Shown here piece by piece: positions 24,360 through 37,368 of a stretch of DNA of 64,000 nucleotides (its first letter is position 1; each line of letters opens with the position of its first letter). The stretch is taken from positions 5,952,001 to 6,016,000 of the forward strand of contig NZ_CP036175.1 in NCBI RefSeq assembly GCF_003261575.2, read 5' to 3'. The stretch comes from Klebsiella huaxiensis (lineage in GTDB: Bacteria > Pseudomonadota > Gammaproteobacteria > Enterobacterales > Enterobacteriaceae). The notes under the pieces are model-generated. The model had not been told where the DNA came from. It worked only from the letters and a program-made list of their open reading frames with translations, and made no database searches. The position numbers and the translations under genes are program-made.

Positions 24360-25289
24360 TTAGTTATTAACCTGATCCAACCAGCCCCATTTATCCTCGG
24401 TTTCACCGGTGAAGAGGCCAAAGAATGCTTGCTGAATACGTTTGGTGATCGGGCCGCAGCGGCCTTCGCCGACCTGAATACCATCGACGCTACGTACCGG
24501 CGTAATTTCTGCAGCAGTACCAGACATAAAGACTTCGTCGGCCAGATACAGAGACTCGCGGGACAATACCTGCTCACGCACTTCCAGACCCAGATCTTTC
24601 GCCAGCTTGATGATAGCGTCGCGAGTGATGCCCGGCAGAGCGGAAGAGGTGAACGGCGGAGTAAACAACACGCCATCTTTCACTTCAAACAGGTTTTCAC
24701 CCGCACCTTCAGAGATATAGCCGTTAACGTCGAGTGCAATACCTTCCTGATAACCATGACGGCGCGCTTCGCTACCGACCAGCAGAGAAGAGAGGTAGTT
24801 ACCGCCTGCTTTAGCCGCGGTTGGAATGGTATTCGGCGCAGCACGATTCCAGGAAGAAACCATCGCATCGATCCCCTGATCTAACGCTTCGGCACCCAGA
24901 TAGGCACCCCACGGGAACGCCGCGATGATCACGTCAGTGGTGTAGCCGTCTGGCGGGTTAACCCCCATGCCGACGTCGCCAACAAATACCAGTGGACGGA
25001 TATAGGCGCTGGTCAGGTTGTTTTTACGCAGTACTTCACGGCAGGCTTCCATCAGTTCATCAACGCTCTGAGAAACCGGGAAACGATAAATTTTGGCGGA
25101 GTCACGCAGACGCTGCATGTGCTCACGGTGACGGAAGACAACCGGACCTTTGTGAGAATCGTAGCAGCGGATACCTTCGAATACTGAAGTACCGTAATGC
25201 AGCGCGTGAGACATGACGTGTACCTTCGCCTCTTCCCAACGTACCATCTCACCGTTAAACCAGATGTAGTCCGCTTTTTTCGTCGTCAT
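24360..25289 (-). CDS. ilvE: Branched-chain amino acid aminotransferase
   Basis: A 309-residue PLP fold-type IV enzyme. PLP lysine in TAAKAGGNYLSS, with YISEGAGENLFEVKDG and FMSGTAAEITPVR further on. Length equals E. coli IlvE. Transaminates 2-keto acids to valine, leucine and isoleucine. It sits 17 bases after ilvM. Confidence 0.98.
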   Translation of the reverse strand: MTTKKADYIWFNGEMVRWEEAKVHVMSHALHYGTSVFEGIRCYDSHKGPVVFRHREHMQRLRDSAKIYRFPVSQSVDELMEACREVLRKNNLTSAYIRPLVFVGDVGMGVNPPDGYTTDVIIAAFPWGAYLGAEALDQGIDAMVSSWNRAAPNTIPTAAKAGGNYLSSLLVGSEARRHGYQEGIALDVNGYISEGAGENLFEVKDGVLFTPPFTSSALPGITRDAIIKLAKDLGLEVREQVLSRESLYLADEVFMSGTAAEITPVRSVDGIQVGEGRCGPITKRIQQAFFGLFTGETEDKWGWLDQVNN

Positions 25290-25306
25290 TTCTTTTCCTT
25301 TTGCGC

Positions 25307-25564
25307 TCAGGCGCGAATTTGTTGTGATGTAGGTTGCTGGATCTCGACGCAGGCAACGTCGATCAGTTTGCTTAATTGACTAAACAGTAATTCGACTGGC
25401 CGCTGGCTGGCAACGGTCAACTCGATATTAATATTCCGGGCGTCGGCAGCCGTTTCCATATTCATGGCGCAAATCTGGAATCCGCGATGGCGCACGACGC
25501 GCAGCACACGTTCTAAAGTTTCTGGGTTAGAGCGAGCCTGTAAAGCGACTTGATGTTGCATCAT
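25307..25564 (-). CDS. ilvM: Acetolactate synthase II, small subunit
   Basis: An 85-residue ACT-type regulatory subunit, close to the 87 residues of E. coli IlvM (NPETLERVLRVVRHRGF, NINIELTVAS). It stabilises the IlvG catalytic subunit. Its start overlaps the ilvG stop by 4 bases, so the subunits are coupled in translation. Confidence 0.96.
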   Translation of the reverse strand: MMQHQVALQARSNPETLERVLRVVRHRGFQICAMNMETAADARNINIELTVASQRPVELLFSQLSKLIDVACVEIQQPTSQQIRA

Positions 25565-27207
25565 GATAATTTCTCCAGCATTTCTGCGTTACTGGCACCG
25601 GGTGGCACCAACGGCCAGACGTTCTCAAGTTCGTCGATTGAGACATGAAGCAGGTAAGGCCCCTGGCTCGAAAGCATGGTGTCGAGTGCCGCTTCAACCT
25701 GGTCTTTACGGGTGATGTGTTGACCAGGAATGCCGAAGGCGCTGGCCAGAGTAAGAAAATCGGGATTATCGGTAAGGGTGGTTTCGCTATAACGTTCCTG
25801 GAAAAACAGCTGCTGCCATTGTCGAACCATTCCTAAACGCTGGTTATCCAGTAACACTATCTTCAGCGGCAACTGCTTGCGTTTTACGGTGCCCAGCTCC
25901 TGCACGTTCATCATGAAGGAGCCGTCACCGGAGATACAGATTACCGTATCATCAGGACGGGCCACCTGCGCGCCCACTGCTGCCGGCAGGCCAAAGCCCA
26001 TGGTCCCTAATCCACTGGAAGTGATGAAATTCTCCGGACGCGTATAGGTCATATGCTGCGCTGACCACATCTGATGCTGGCCCACATCGGTGGTCACGAC
26101 GCAATCTGCTGGTTTGCGCTCGGAAAGCTGCTTCAGCAGCAATGGAGCATAGATGGCCTCGCCCGGATGATCGTAGCGCCATGCGTGCTCAGCACGCAAA
26201 TCAGCATTACGTTGACGCCAGGCATCGATAGACAGCGGTTGCTGCAGTGCTGGCAGCATCGCATTCAGATCGCCCGTCAGGCCAATATGCACCTGACGAA
26301 GCTTGTTCAATTCAGCCGGGTCGATATCCATATGGATAACTTTGGCATTCGGCGCAAAGGTATTCAGCTTACCGGTTACACGATCGTCAAAGCGCGCGCC
26401 CACAGCGATCAGCAGATCGCACTCCTGTACCGCCAGGTTAGCCGCTTTAGTACCGTGCATTCCCAGCATACCCAAATAGTACGGATAGTCGGCGTCCACA
26501 ACACCCAAACCTTTCAGGGTACTGGTCGCTGGCATTTGCGTCACGGCTAGAAATTCACGTAACGCAGACACCGCCTGCGCCATACCCACGCCGCCGCCAA
26601 CGTATAACATAGGTTTCTGGGACTGAGCCAGCATCTGCAAAGCGTATTCAATATCCGCATATGGGAAGTCAACATCATCGGCTACCATGGAGAAATGTGG
26701 GTCAAGGTCACCCTGAGCCAATTGGATATCTTTTGGAATATCGACCAATACCGGACCTGGACGCCCTGAGTTTGCTACATAGAAAGCTTCAGCGATTACC
26801 CGCGGCAGTTCTTCCAGCGACTGCACCAGGAAACTGTGTTTAGTGCAAGCCAGTGATAAGCCAAGAACATCCACTTCCTGAAATGCGTCCGTACCAATGA
26901 ACGGAGCAGAAACCTGTCCGGTGATTGCAACAATAGGAACAGAATCGAGCAGTGCGTCTGCAAGGCCGGTTATCAAGTTTGTGGCGCCGGGACCAGAGGT
27001 GGCGATACACACCCCAGTTTTTCCGGTAGCACGAGCATAGCCGATGGCCGCCATCGCAGCCCCTTGTTCATGTCGGCACAGTAAGTGTTCCACGCCGCCG
27101 TCATACAACGCATCGTAAACCGGCATAATTGCGCCACCTGGATAGCCAAATACCGTGTCGACTCCCTGCGCTCGCAAAGCATGTACAACCCACCGTGCTC
27201 CATTCAT
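25561..27207 (-). CDS. ilvG: Acetolactate synthase II, large (catalytic) subunit, intact
   Basis: A 548-residue ThDP enzyme. The catalytic Glu is in CRHEQGAAMAA, and the ThDP-binding motif is in CISGDGSFMMN. The frame is unbroken along its whole length, unlike E. coli K-12 where ilvG is frameshifted, so valine-insensitive AHAS II should be active. Joins pyruvate with pyruvate or 2-oxobutanoate. First structural gene after the attenuator. Confidence 0.98.
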   Translation of the reverse strand: MNGARWVVHALRAQGVDTVFGYPGGAIMPVYDALYDGGVEHLLCRHEQGAAMAAIGYARATGKTGVCIATSGPGATNLITGLADALLDSVPIVAITGQVSAPFIGTDAFQEVDVLGLSLACTKHSFLVQSLEELPRVIAEAFYVANSGRPGPVLVDIPKDIQLAQGDLDPHFSMVADDVDFPYADIEYALQMLAQSQKPMLYVGGGVGMAQAVSALREFLAVTQMPATSTLKGLGVVDADYPYYLGMLGMHGTKAANLAVQECDLLIAVGARFDDRVTGKLNTFAPNAKVIHMDIDPAELNKLRQVHIGLTGDLNAMLPALQQPLSIDAWRQRNADLRAEHAWRYDHPGEAIYAPLLLKQLSERKPADCVVTTDVGQHQMWSAQHMTYTRPENFITSSGLGTMGFGLPAAVGAQVARPDDTVICISGDGSFMMNVQELGTVKRKQLPLKIVLLDNQRLGMVRQWQQLFFQERYSETTLTDNPDFLTLASAFGIPGQHITRKDQVEAALDTMLSSQGPYLLHVSIDELENVWPLVPPGASNAEMLEKLS

Positions 27208-27291
27208 AGTTACTTCCCCGTCATAGATCGAGAGAAACAGAACATTATGCTACTCATCATCATCTGCTCCTCACTTCTGTTTTTAAGTTAT

Positions 27292-27325
27292 AAAAAAACC
27301 CCCGGACCTTTCGGTGCGGGGGTCT
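27292..27325 (-). terminator. ilvGMEDA attenuator terminator
   Basis: On the minus strand a CCCCCGCACC...GGTCCGGGGG stem precedes seven T residues (plus-strand A-run 27292-27298). It lies between ilvL and ilvG. Ribosome stalling on ilvL would prevent its formation. Confidence 0.92.
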
Positions 27326-27346
27326 TAGTTCGTTAAGGCTTGTTTT

Positions 27347-27445
27347 CTAAGCCTTTCCTCGTCCAAGTGCAGCCCCGCACGGTGGGATAATAATCACCAC
27401 CACGCTAATCACGACCAGGCTAATCACTCGTAGAAGGGCTGTCAT
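27347..27445 (-). CDS. ilvL: ilvGMEDA leader peptide
   Basis: A 32-residue peptide beginning MTALLRVISLVVISVVVIII and ending in GRGKA. It contains four Leu, six Val and five Ile, so 15 of 32 residues are the operon's end products. It matches E. coli IlvL. Translation senses charged tRNA-Ile, -Val and -Leu and controls the downstream attenuator. Confidence 0.97.
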   Translation of the reverse strand: MTALLRVISLVVISVVVIIIPPCGAALGRGKA

Positions 27446-27796
27446 TTTATGTTCTTTCTGGCTTCATGTTCGAAGGAATACCTAAAGAGGTACCACAGAC
27501 ATCACATTAAACACAAGATTTTTTTATGGCTGAGTTTATTACCCTGCTAACCATTTCTGAGAAGATAATTGTTTTTAATAAGAAAAATATGAAATGAAAA
27601 TATTTCAATTTGTGGAGCATACCACAGCACTTTCTCATACCGCTGACCCACGGCTGCCTCCTGCGAGTCAGTTTCCAAAAATGCCTGAAACGTAACAACT
27701 GGCAGTGAATCGACTGGAATGAGGCATCTAAAATTCAATATTGCTGGATTACTCAGCAAAAAATCCCCGACATAATTCCAGCTACCAGGAGGTTTT
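27446..27796. promoter_or_regulatory. Intergenic region with ilv operon promoter (leftward) and comM upstream region
   Basis: No gene seen. The part next to ilvL (27446-27530) should hold the ilvG promoter and leader start; I could not place its -10 and -35 boxes with confidence. The block 27530-27610 is very AT-rich, consistent with the IHF-bound upstream region known in E. coli. A TGTGG-N6-CCACA palindrome lies at 27611-27626. AGGAGG at 27787-27792 is the comM ribosome site. Confidence 0.6.
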
Positions 27797-29317
27797 ATGT
27801 CACTTGCCATAGTTTACACACGCGCTGCTCTCGGGATCGGTGCTCCGCTTATCACGATTGAAGTGCATATCAGCAACGGACTCCCTGGCCTGACGATGGT
27901 GGGACTTCCCGAAACAACGGTTAGAGAAGCCCGTGACCGAGTGCGTAGTGCAATTATTAACAGTGGCTACACCTGGCCTGCAAAGAAAATCACCATCAAT
28001 CTGGCGCCAGCCGATTTGCCAAAAGAAGGGGGGCGATACGATTTACCTATCGCTCTCGCGCTTCTGGTGGCATCAGAGCAGTTAAATGCTACCAAGTTGA
28101 ATCAATATGAGTTTGTCGGTGAATTGGCGCTTACAGGCGCCCTACGTGGCGTTCCTGGGGCTATATCCAGCGCGATGGAAGCAATAAAGGCGGGTCGAAA
28201 AATAATTGTCTCTGACGAGAATGCTACGGAAGTTGGCTTAATCGGCGGTAGCGACTGCCTTATTTCCGGACATCTACAGGAGGTCTGTGCTTTTCTCGAA
28301 GGAATAAACCCTCTGAATTTTCCTATCCAGGAAGGAGAATGTTCGAATGAGGCATTATCGGATCTTAGTGATGTCATTGGTCAACAGCAAGGGAAGCGTG
28401 CGCTGGAAGTCATCGCTGCAGGTGGCCATAACTTGCTGATGATAGGCCCGCCAGGCACTGGTAAAACTATGCTCGCCAGTCGTCTACCGGGTCTGCTACC
28501 ACCGCTGAGTAACCAGGAGGCGCTGGAAAGCGCAGCGATACTCAGCCTGGTCAATTCCAGCCATGCAACGAAACAGTGGCGTCGTAGGCCGTTCCGCGCC
28601 CCACATCACAGCGCATCTCTTGCCGCCATGGTGGGCGGAGGGTCAATCCCCGCGCCAGGGGAGATTTCCCTTGCCCATAATGGGATTCTGTTCCTTGATG
28701 AGCTACCCGAGTTTGAACGTAGGGTACTGGATGCATTGCGAGAGCCGATTGAATCAGGGATAATTCATATTTCTCGTACCCGCGCAAAAATCGATTATCC
28801 AGCGCGTTTCCAACTCATCGCCGCAATGAACCCTAGCCCGACAGGGCATTATCAAGGCCAGCATAATCGTACATCTCCAGAACAGATTCTGCGTTACCTG
28901 GGGCGTTTATCCGGCCCCTTTCTTGACCGCTTTGATCTCTCTCTGGAAATCCCACTCCCGCCACCGGGGGTATTAAGTCAGGGTGTAAGCGAAGAAGAGG
29001 ACAGCGCCAGCGTACGGCTGCGGGTTTTGGCGGCACGCGAAAGGCAGTTATCCCGACAGAAGAAACTTAATGCGCACCTGGGGAATAACGAAATGAAAGT
29101 CTGGTGTCAGCTACATAAAGACGATGCTATGTGGCTGGAGCAGACCTTGTCGCAACTTGGACTCTCGATACGAGCCTGGCAGCGCCTACTCAAAGTTGCC
29201 CGAACCATTGCCGATCTTGAGCAGGTGGAACACATCAAACGCTATCATTTGCAGGAAGCCCTCGGCTATCGAGCTATAGACCGGATGTTGATCCACCTAC
29301 AAAAGCTAATGACATAA
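27797..29317 (+). CDS. comM: MCM-like helicase ComM (YifB)
   Basis: A 506-residue AAA+ protein. The N-terminal domain begins MSLAIVYTRAALGIGAP, Walker A GPPGTGKT is at about residues 217-224, Walker B is in GILFLDELPEF, and the Mg-chelatase-like C-terminus follows. ComM promotes branch migration during natural transformation in other gammaproteobacteria. A strong AGGAGG site lies upstream. Divergent from the ilv operon, as in E. coli. Confidence 0.95.
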   Translation: MSLAIVYTRAALGIGAPLITIEVHISNGLPGLTMVGLPETTVREARDRVRSAIINSGYTWPAKKITINLAPADLPKEGGRYDLPIALALLVASEQLNATKLNQYEFVGELALTGALRGVPGAISSAMEAIKAGRKIIVSDENATEVGLIGGSDCLISGHLQEVCAFLEGINPLNFPIQEGECSNEALSDLSDVIGQQQGKRALEVIAAGGHNLLMIGPPGTGKTMLASRLPGLLPPLSNQEALESAAILSLVNSSHATKQWRRRPFRAPHHSASLAAMVGGGSIPAPGEISLAHNGILFLDELPEFERRVLDALREPIESGIIHISRTRAKIDYPARFQLIAAMNPSPTGHYQGQHNRTSPEQILRYLGRLSGPFLDRFDLSLEIPLPPPGVLSQGVSEEEDSASVRLRVLAARERQLSRQKKLNAHLGNNEMKVWCQLHKDDAMWLEQTLSQLGLSIRAWQRLLKVARTIADLEQVEHIKRYHLQEALGYRAIDRMLIHLQKLMT

Positions 29318-29341
29318 AAAAAGGGCTTACGCCCTTTTTTC
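29316..29341. terminator. Bidirectional terminator between comM and maoP
   Basis: AAAAAAGGGC-TTAC-GCCCTTTTTT, giving a U-tract in both directions and serving the two converging genes. Confidence 0.9.
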
Positions 29342-29680
29342 TTAATCATCGCTTTCTGTGTAATCTTCCGTACCTTCCACCTGCGGTTTCCCGCCGGACA
29401 GAGTATGAAAACGTTTTGGACGCTTAATACGCGCCATATACTTAATCCAGACGCGTTCTATCTCAGTTGCTGGCTCACGTTCGCCGCGACATACCGAAAC
29501 AAACTGTTTTTCATCTTCGGTAACGGGCTCGCGTTTACCCAATTCGAGTTCATTAAAGGCATAACCATGACGTTCCAGCAGTTGCGCCTCTTTGATGGTG
29601 AAATCTCCATGACGGGAAAACCCGCGCGGATAATTTTTATTGTCGAAAAAACGATTAGTTGTCGTAAAGCTTTCCGCCAT
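29342..29680 (-). CDS. maoP: Macrodomain Ori protein MaoP (YifE)
   Basis: A 112-residue protein matching E. coli YifE/MaoP (MAESFTTTNRFFDNKNYPRGF and a basic-rich middle). In E. coli MaoP acts with the maoS site, located close by, to set the limit of the Ori macrodomain and exclude MatP. It is divergent from hdfR as in E. coli. Confidence 0.93.
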   Translation of the reverse strand: MAESFTTTNRFFDNKNYPRGFSRHGDFTIKEAQLLERHGYAFNELELGKREPVTEDEKQFVSVCRGEREPATEIERVWIKYMARIKRPKRFHTLSGGKPQVEGTEDYTESDD

Positions 29681-29798
29681 CCTACACGCTCCTGATTCTT
29701 TGGCCGAGCTATTTATGGCGCGGAGTATTAGTTACGCTTGACAGAGCGTCAAACAAAACATTTAAATCATCACGACAAATAATTTTGTGGAGAAGAGT

Positions 29799-30620
29799 GT
29801 GGATACGGAATTGCTCAAGACTTTCCTTGAGGTGAGCAGAACTCGTCACTTTGGTCGGGCTGCGGAGGCGCTTTATCTGACACAGTCGGCAGTTAGCTTT
29901 CGTATTCGTCAGTTGGAGAACCAGCTGGGCGTGAATCTTTTCACCCGTCATCGTAACAACATCCGCCTGACTCCAGCTGGAGAAAAACTGCTGCCCTATG
30001 CTGAAACCCTAATGAATACCTGGCAGGCCGCGCGTAAGGAGGTCGCAAATTCTTCCCGGCACAATGAATTTTCGATAGGTGCCAGTGCTTCTCTTTGGGA
30101 ATGCCTACTCAATGAATGGCTAGGGAAGCTCTACACTGAGCCCTATAACCTGCAGTTTGAGGCGCGGATTGCACAGAGGCAATCGTTGGTCAAACAGCTG
30201 CACGAGCGCCAGCTTGATCTGCTGATCACGACAGAATCGCCGAAGATGGATGAACTAAGCAGCCAGTTACTTGGCAACTTTACACTCGCGCTTTATTGCA
30301 CATCGCCGACTAAAAACAAAAATGAATTGAATTATCTACGCCTGGAATGGGGACCTGATTTTCAACAAAATGAAGTAGGATTGATCGGTAATGACGATAT
30401 ACCTCTGCTAACGACCAGTTCTGCAGAATTAGCCTACCAACAGCTCCGTGCGCTTAAGGGATGCACATGGCTGCCAGTACGTTGGGCACAGGACAAAAGC
30501 GGCTTGTATGCGGTTACGGATAGCGTGACGCTTTCACGCCCTCTGTATGCAATTTGGCTACAAAACAGCGATAAGCAGACGCAGATTCGCGAGATCCTGA
30601 AAAGCAGTATTTTAGGATAA
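29799..30620 (+). CDS. hdfR: LysR-family regulator HdfR
   Basis: A 273-residue LysR protein, near the E. coli HdfR length (279). The N-terminus MDTELLKTFLEVSRTRHFGR and helix-turn-helix AVSFRIRQLENQLGVNLF match. I chose GTG 29799, preceded by GGAGAAGA; an in-frame TTG at 29787 is unlikely. HdfR represses flhDC and affects gltBD in E. coli. Confidence 0.93.
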   Translation: MDTELLKTFLEVSRTRHFGRAAEALYLTQSAVSFRIRQLENQLGVNLFTRHRNNIRLTPAGEKLLPYAETLMNTWQAARKEVANSSRHNEFSIGASASLWECLLNEWLGKLYTEPYNLQFEARIAQRQSLVKQLHERQLDLLITTESPKMDELSSQLLGNFTLALYCTSPTKNKNELNYLRLEWGPDFQQNEVGLIGNDDIPLLTTSSAELAYQQLRALKGCTWLPVRWAQDKSGLYAVTDSVTLSRPLYAIWLQNSDKQTQIREILKSSILG

Positions 30621-30675
30621 GATCAATCCTCCATGGATGGGGGATATGAGGAATAATAACGAGGAAAATTAAAGA

Positions 30676-30706
30676 CAAAAAAAATCCTTTGCCTAAGCAA
30701 AGGATT
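30676..30706 (-). terminator. Terminator of the rRNA operon
   Basis: On the minus strand AATCCTTTGC-loop-GCAAAGGATT is followed by a run of T. It lies just past tRNA-Trp. Confidence 0.92.
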
Positions 30707-30712
30707 ATTATA

Positions 30713-30788
30713 TGGCAGGGGCGGAGAGACTCGAACTCGCGACACCCGGTTTTGGAGACCGGTGCTCTACCAACTGAGCTACGCCCCT
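30713..30788 (-). tRNA. tRNA-Trp (CCA)
   Basis: A 76-nt cloverleaf from AGGGGCGUAGCUCAG to CCGCCCCUGCCA, anticodon CCA in GGUCUCCAAAACC. CCA is encoded. Last gene of the rRNA operon, as trpT is in E. coli rrnC. Confidence 0.98.
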
Positions 30789-30841
30789 AAATTTTCTTAT
30801 CATTAAGCCTGCTAGATTAGCAGGCTTAATTTTCTAATAAG

Positions 30842-30918
30842 TGGCGGAACGGACGGGACTCGAACCCGCGACCCCCTGCGTGACAGGCAGGTATTCTAAC
30901 CGACTGAACTACCGCTCC
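30842..30918 (-). tRNA. tRNA-Asp (GUC)
   Basis: A 77-nt cloverleaf from GGAGCGGUAGUUCAG to CCGUUCCGCCA, anticodon GUC in CCUGUCACGCAGG. CCA is encoded. Follows 5S rRNA, as aspT in E. coli rrnC. Confidence 0.98.
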
Positions 30919-30972
30919 ACCGAATTTCTTTACAACCACCGGTTTAATGCCCCGGTTTCACTTGCTAATTTG

Positions 30973-31092
30973 ATGCCTGGCAGTTCCCTACTCTCACATG
31001 GGGAGACCCCACACTACCATCGGCGCTACGGCGTTTCACTTCTGAGTTCGGCATGGGGTCAGGTGGGACCACCGCGCTGTCGCCGCCAGGCA
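30973..31092 (-). rRNA. rrf: 5S ribosomal RNA
   Basis: 120 nt on the minus strand from UGCCUGGCGGCGAC to CUGCCAGGCAU, with the ends pairing as helix I. Confidence 0.98.
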
Positions 31093-31155
31093 AATTCTGT
31101 TTATCTGTATCAAGCTGAATTTCTCTCAAACCCGCCAAAACATCTTCGGCGTTGT

Positions 31156-34062
<2,907 letters not shown>

Positions 34063-34262
34063 TCACAACCCGAAGATGTTTCACTTCATGATTGCGAAAA
34101 TTTGAGAGACTCGAACACACCGTCATTCTGTTCTTATTACGGAGAACAGACACGGCGTGTCGTTTCAATTTTCAGCTTGATCCAGATTTTTAAAGAGCAA
34201 AACTTCGCAGTGCACCTTTTCAGGTACACTCTGAAGTTTTCTTGTTTTTTGCAGTAAAAGGA

Positions 34263-34338
34263 TGGTGGAGCTATGCGGGATCGAACCGCAGACCTCCTGC
34301 GTGCAAGGCAGGCGCTCTCCCAGCTGAGCTATAACCCC
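34263..34338 (-). tRNA. tRNA-Ala (UGC)
   Basis: A 76-nt cloverleaf from GGGGCUAUAGCUCAGCUGG to AGCUCCACCA, anticodon UGC. It lies in the 16S-23S spacer after tRNA-Ile. Confidence 0.98.
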
Positions 34339-34447
34339 ATCGTAAAGACTTATCTCTGTACCGATAATTTGTCCTGAGACAAGGCGTGGAATGACGAAGC
34401 ATACTGGCGTATGCGAGTCGTTTCACAACACAGTATCAGGGCAAATT

Positions 34448-34524
<77 letters not shown>

Positions 34525-34595
34525 GCAGAGATTTTTTACTGCTAATTTTTCATCAGACAATCTGTGTGAGCACTACAAAGGCAGGTTCTTTAAGG

Positions 34596-36135
<1,540 letters not shown>

Positions 36136-36267
36136 AAGTTTGATGCTCGTGAATTAAACTTCGTAATGAATTACGTATGTTCACTCAGAGACTTGGTATT
36201 CATTTATTGTCCGAAGACATTAAGAATCCATGTCACTTTGAGTGCCCACACAGATTGTCTGATAAAT

Positions 36268-36279
36268 TGTTAAAGAGCA
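36268..36279 (-). promoter_or_regulatory. rrn leader boxA antitermination site
   Basis: TGCTCTTTAACA on the minus strand between P2 and 16S. A related TGCTCTTTAAAAA lies at about 34187-34199 before the 23S. Both recruit the NusB/NusE antitermination complex. Confidence 0.85.
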
Positions 36280-36317
36280 GTGCAACGCGGCTTTCGCTCA
36301 CCGTTGCGAGGTCCCGT

Positions 36318-36345
36318 ATAATACGTTTTCCTCATTCAGAGTCAA
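36318..36345 (-). promoter_or_regulatory. rrn promoter P2
   Basis: Minus strand: -35 TTGACT (36340-36345), 16-bp spacer, -10 TATTAT (36318-36323). Same boxes as E. coli rrnB P2. Confidence 0.85.
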
Positions 36346-36437
36346 GCGTTTAATTTCGCTTTTCTCTGCCGGCGTTCATCGCTGAACCCCGCTAACCCGG
36401 CGGCCTGTAAGCCGTTGTTCCGTGTCAGTGGTGGCGC

Positions 36438-36465
36438 ATTATAGGGAGTTCTGAGAAGTTGACAA
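36438..36465 (-). promoter_or_regulatory. rrn promoter P1
   Basis: Minus strand: -35 TTGTCA (36460-36465), 16-bp spacer, -10 TATAAT (36438-36443), followed by the GC-rich GCGCCACC discriminator typical of stringent rRNA promoters. Fis/UP sites would extend into the murI end. Confidence 0.9.
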
Positions 36466-36516
36466 GCCCTGTTTTCAAAAAATCATTCAACCGTCTCTTT
36501 TTTGCGCAAAACACCC

Positions 36517-37368
36517 TTAGAGCGGCAGTTTTTCCAGCGATTCGAAGCCATAGCGCTGCAGAACGGGTAAAAGTTGTTCAGTTTCTGCCGTCAACGCCAT
36601 GCAGTACGCAATATTCGCATCACTAGATTTTGCATCCGGCGCTTCATGCTCCAGCAGCCAGGCCGTTCGACGCGCAATGGCCGCACCGGAGTCGATCATT
36701 CTCGTCCCCTCAGGCAGAACTTGTTGCAACTCGTCATGTAATAGAGGGAAATGCGTACAGCCCAGCACAACAGTATCTGGAGGTTCCTGCATCCTCAGCC
36801 AGGGCCGCAGGATACGACGCAGCTCATCCAGCGGGACTGGCTCACCATGCAGTTTAGCTTCCGCCAGTTCCACCAACTCCGCCGACCCCAGCATCTCGAT
36901 CCGACACTCATTAGCAAAGCGGGCAATAAGTTCGCGTGTATAAGGACGCTTTACCGTCCCGCGCGTTGCCAGCAGACCCACAATACCATTCGCCGTCAAG
37001 CGTGCTGCCGGTTTTATTGCCGGGACAACACCAACGACAGGAAATGCGAATTTATCGCGCAGTGCGGGGAGGGAAACGGTACTTGCGGTATTACAGGCAA
37101 TAACGGCCAGCGCCAGCGGGTAATGCTGCTGAACAGCGGTCACGATCTCAAGGACTCGTTCAACAATAAACTCTTCGCTTTTCTCACCGTATGGAAAAGC
37201 GACGTTATCGAAAGCGTAGATGTAATGGAGTTCCGGCAGGAGATGCCGAATCTCATTATATACCGACAACCCACCGACGCCGGAATCAAACACCAGCACG
37301 GTGGGACGTGGTTTAGAAGGTGTAGCTGCCAGACAAGGTGTATTCCCGTCCTGCAGTTGGGTAGCCAT
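36517..37368 (-). CDS. murI: Glutamate racemase
   Basis: A 283-residue protein (E. coli 285). Catalytic cysteines in ACNTAST and GCTHFPLL; the early FDSGVGGLSV block binds substrate. Makes D-glutamate for peptidoglycan. Its start lies inside the end of btuB (56-base overlap), exactly the overlap known in E. coli. It precedes the rRNA operon, as in E. coli rrnB. Confidence 0.97.
   Translation of the reverse strand: MATQLQDGNTPCLAATPSKPRPTVLVFDSGVGGLSVYNEIRHLLPELHYIYAFDNVAFPYGEKSEEFIVERVLEIVTAVQQHYPLALAVIACNTASTVSLPALRDKFAFPVVGVVPAIKPAARLTANGIVGLLATRGTVKRPYTRELIARFANECRIEMLGSAELVELAEAKLHGEPVPLDELRRILRPWLRMQEPPDTVVLGCTHFPLLHDELQQVLPEGTRMIDSGAAIARRTAWLLEHEAPDAKSSDANIAYCMALTAETEQLLPVLQRYGFESLEKLPL

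Noticed and set aside
25561..27207. Long frames opposite ilvG and other ilv genes (for example 26074-26550)
   Set aside because: Shadows of GC-rich coding sequence on the other strand; no family pattern, no ribosome site.
36516..36517. Possible CRISPR array or prophage attachment site near the tRNA genes
   Set aside because: No regularly spaced repeats and no duplicated tRNA 3' end or integrase seen; tRNA-Trp is followed by its terminator and hdfR.
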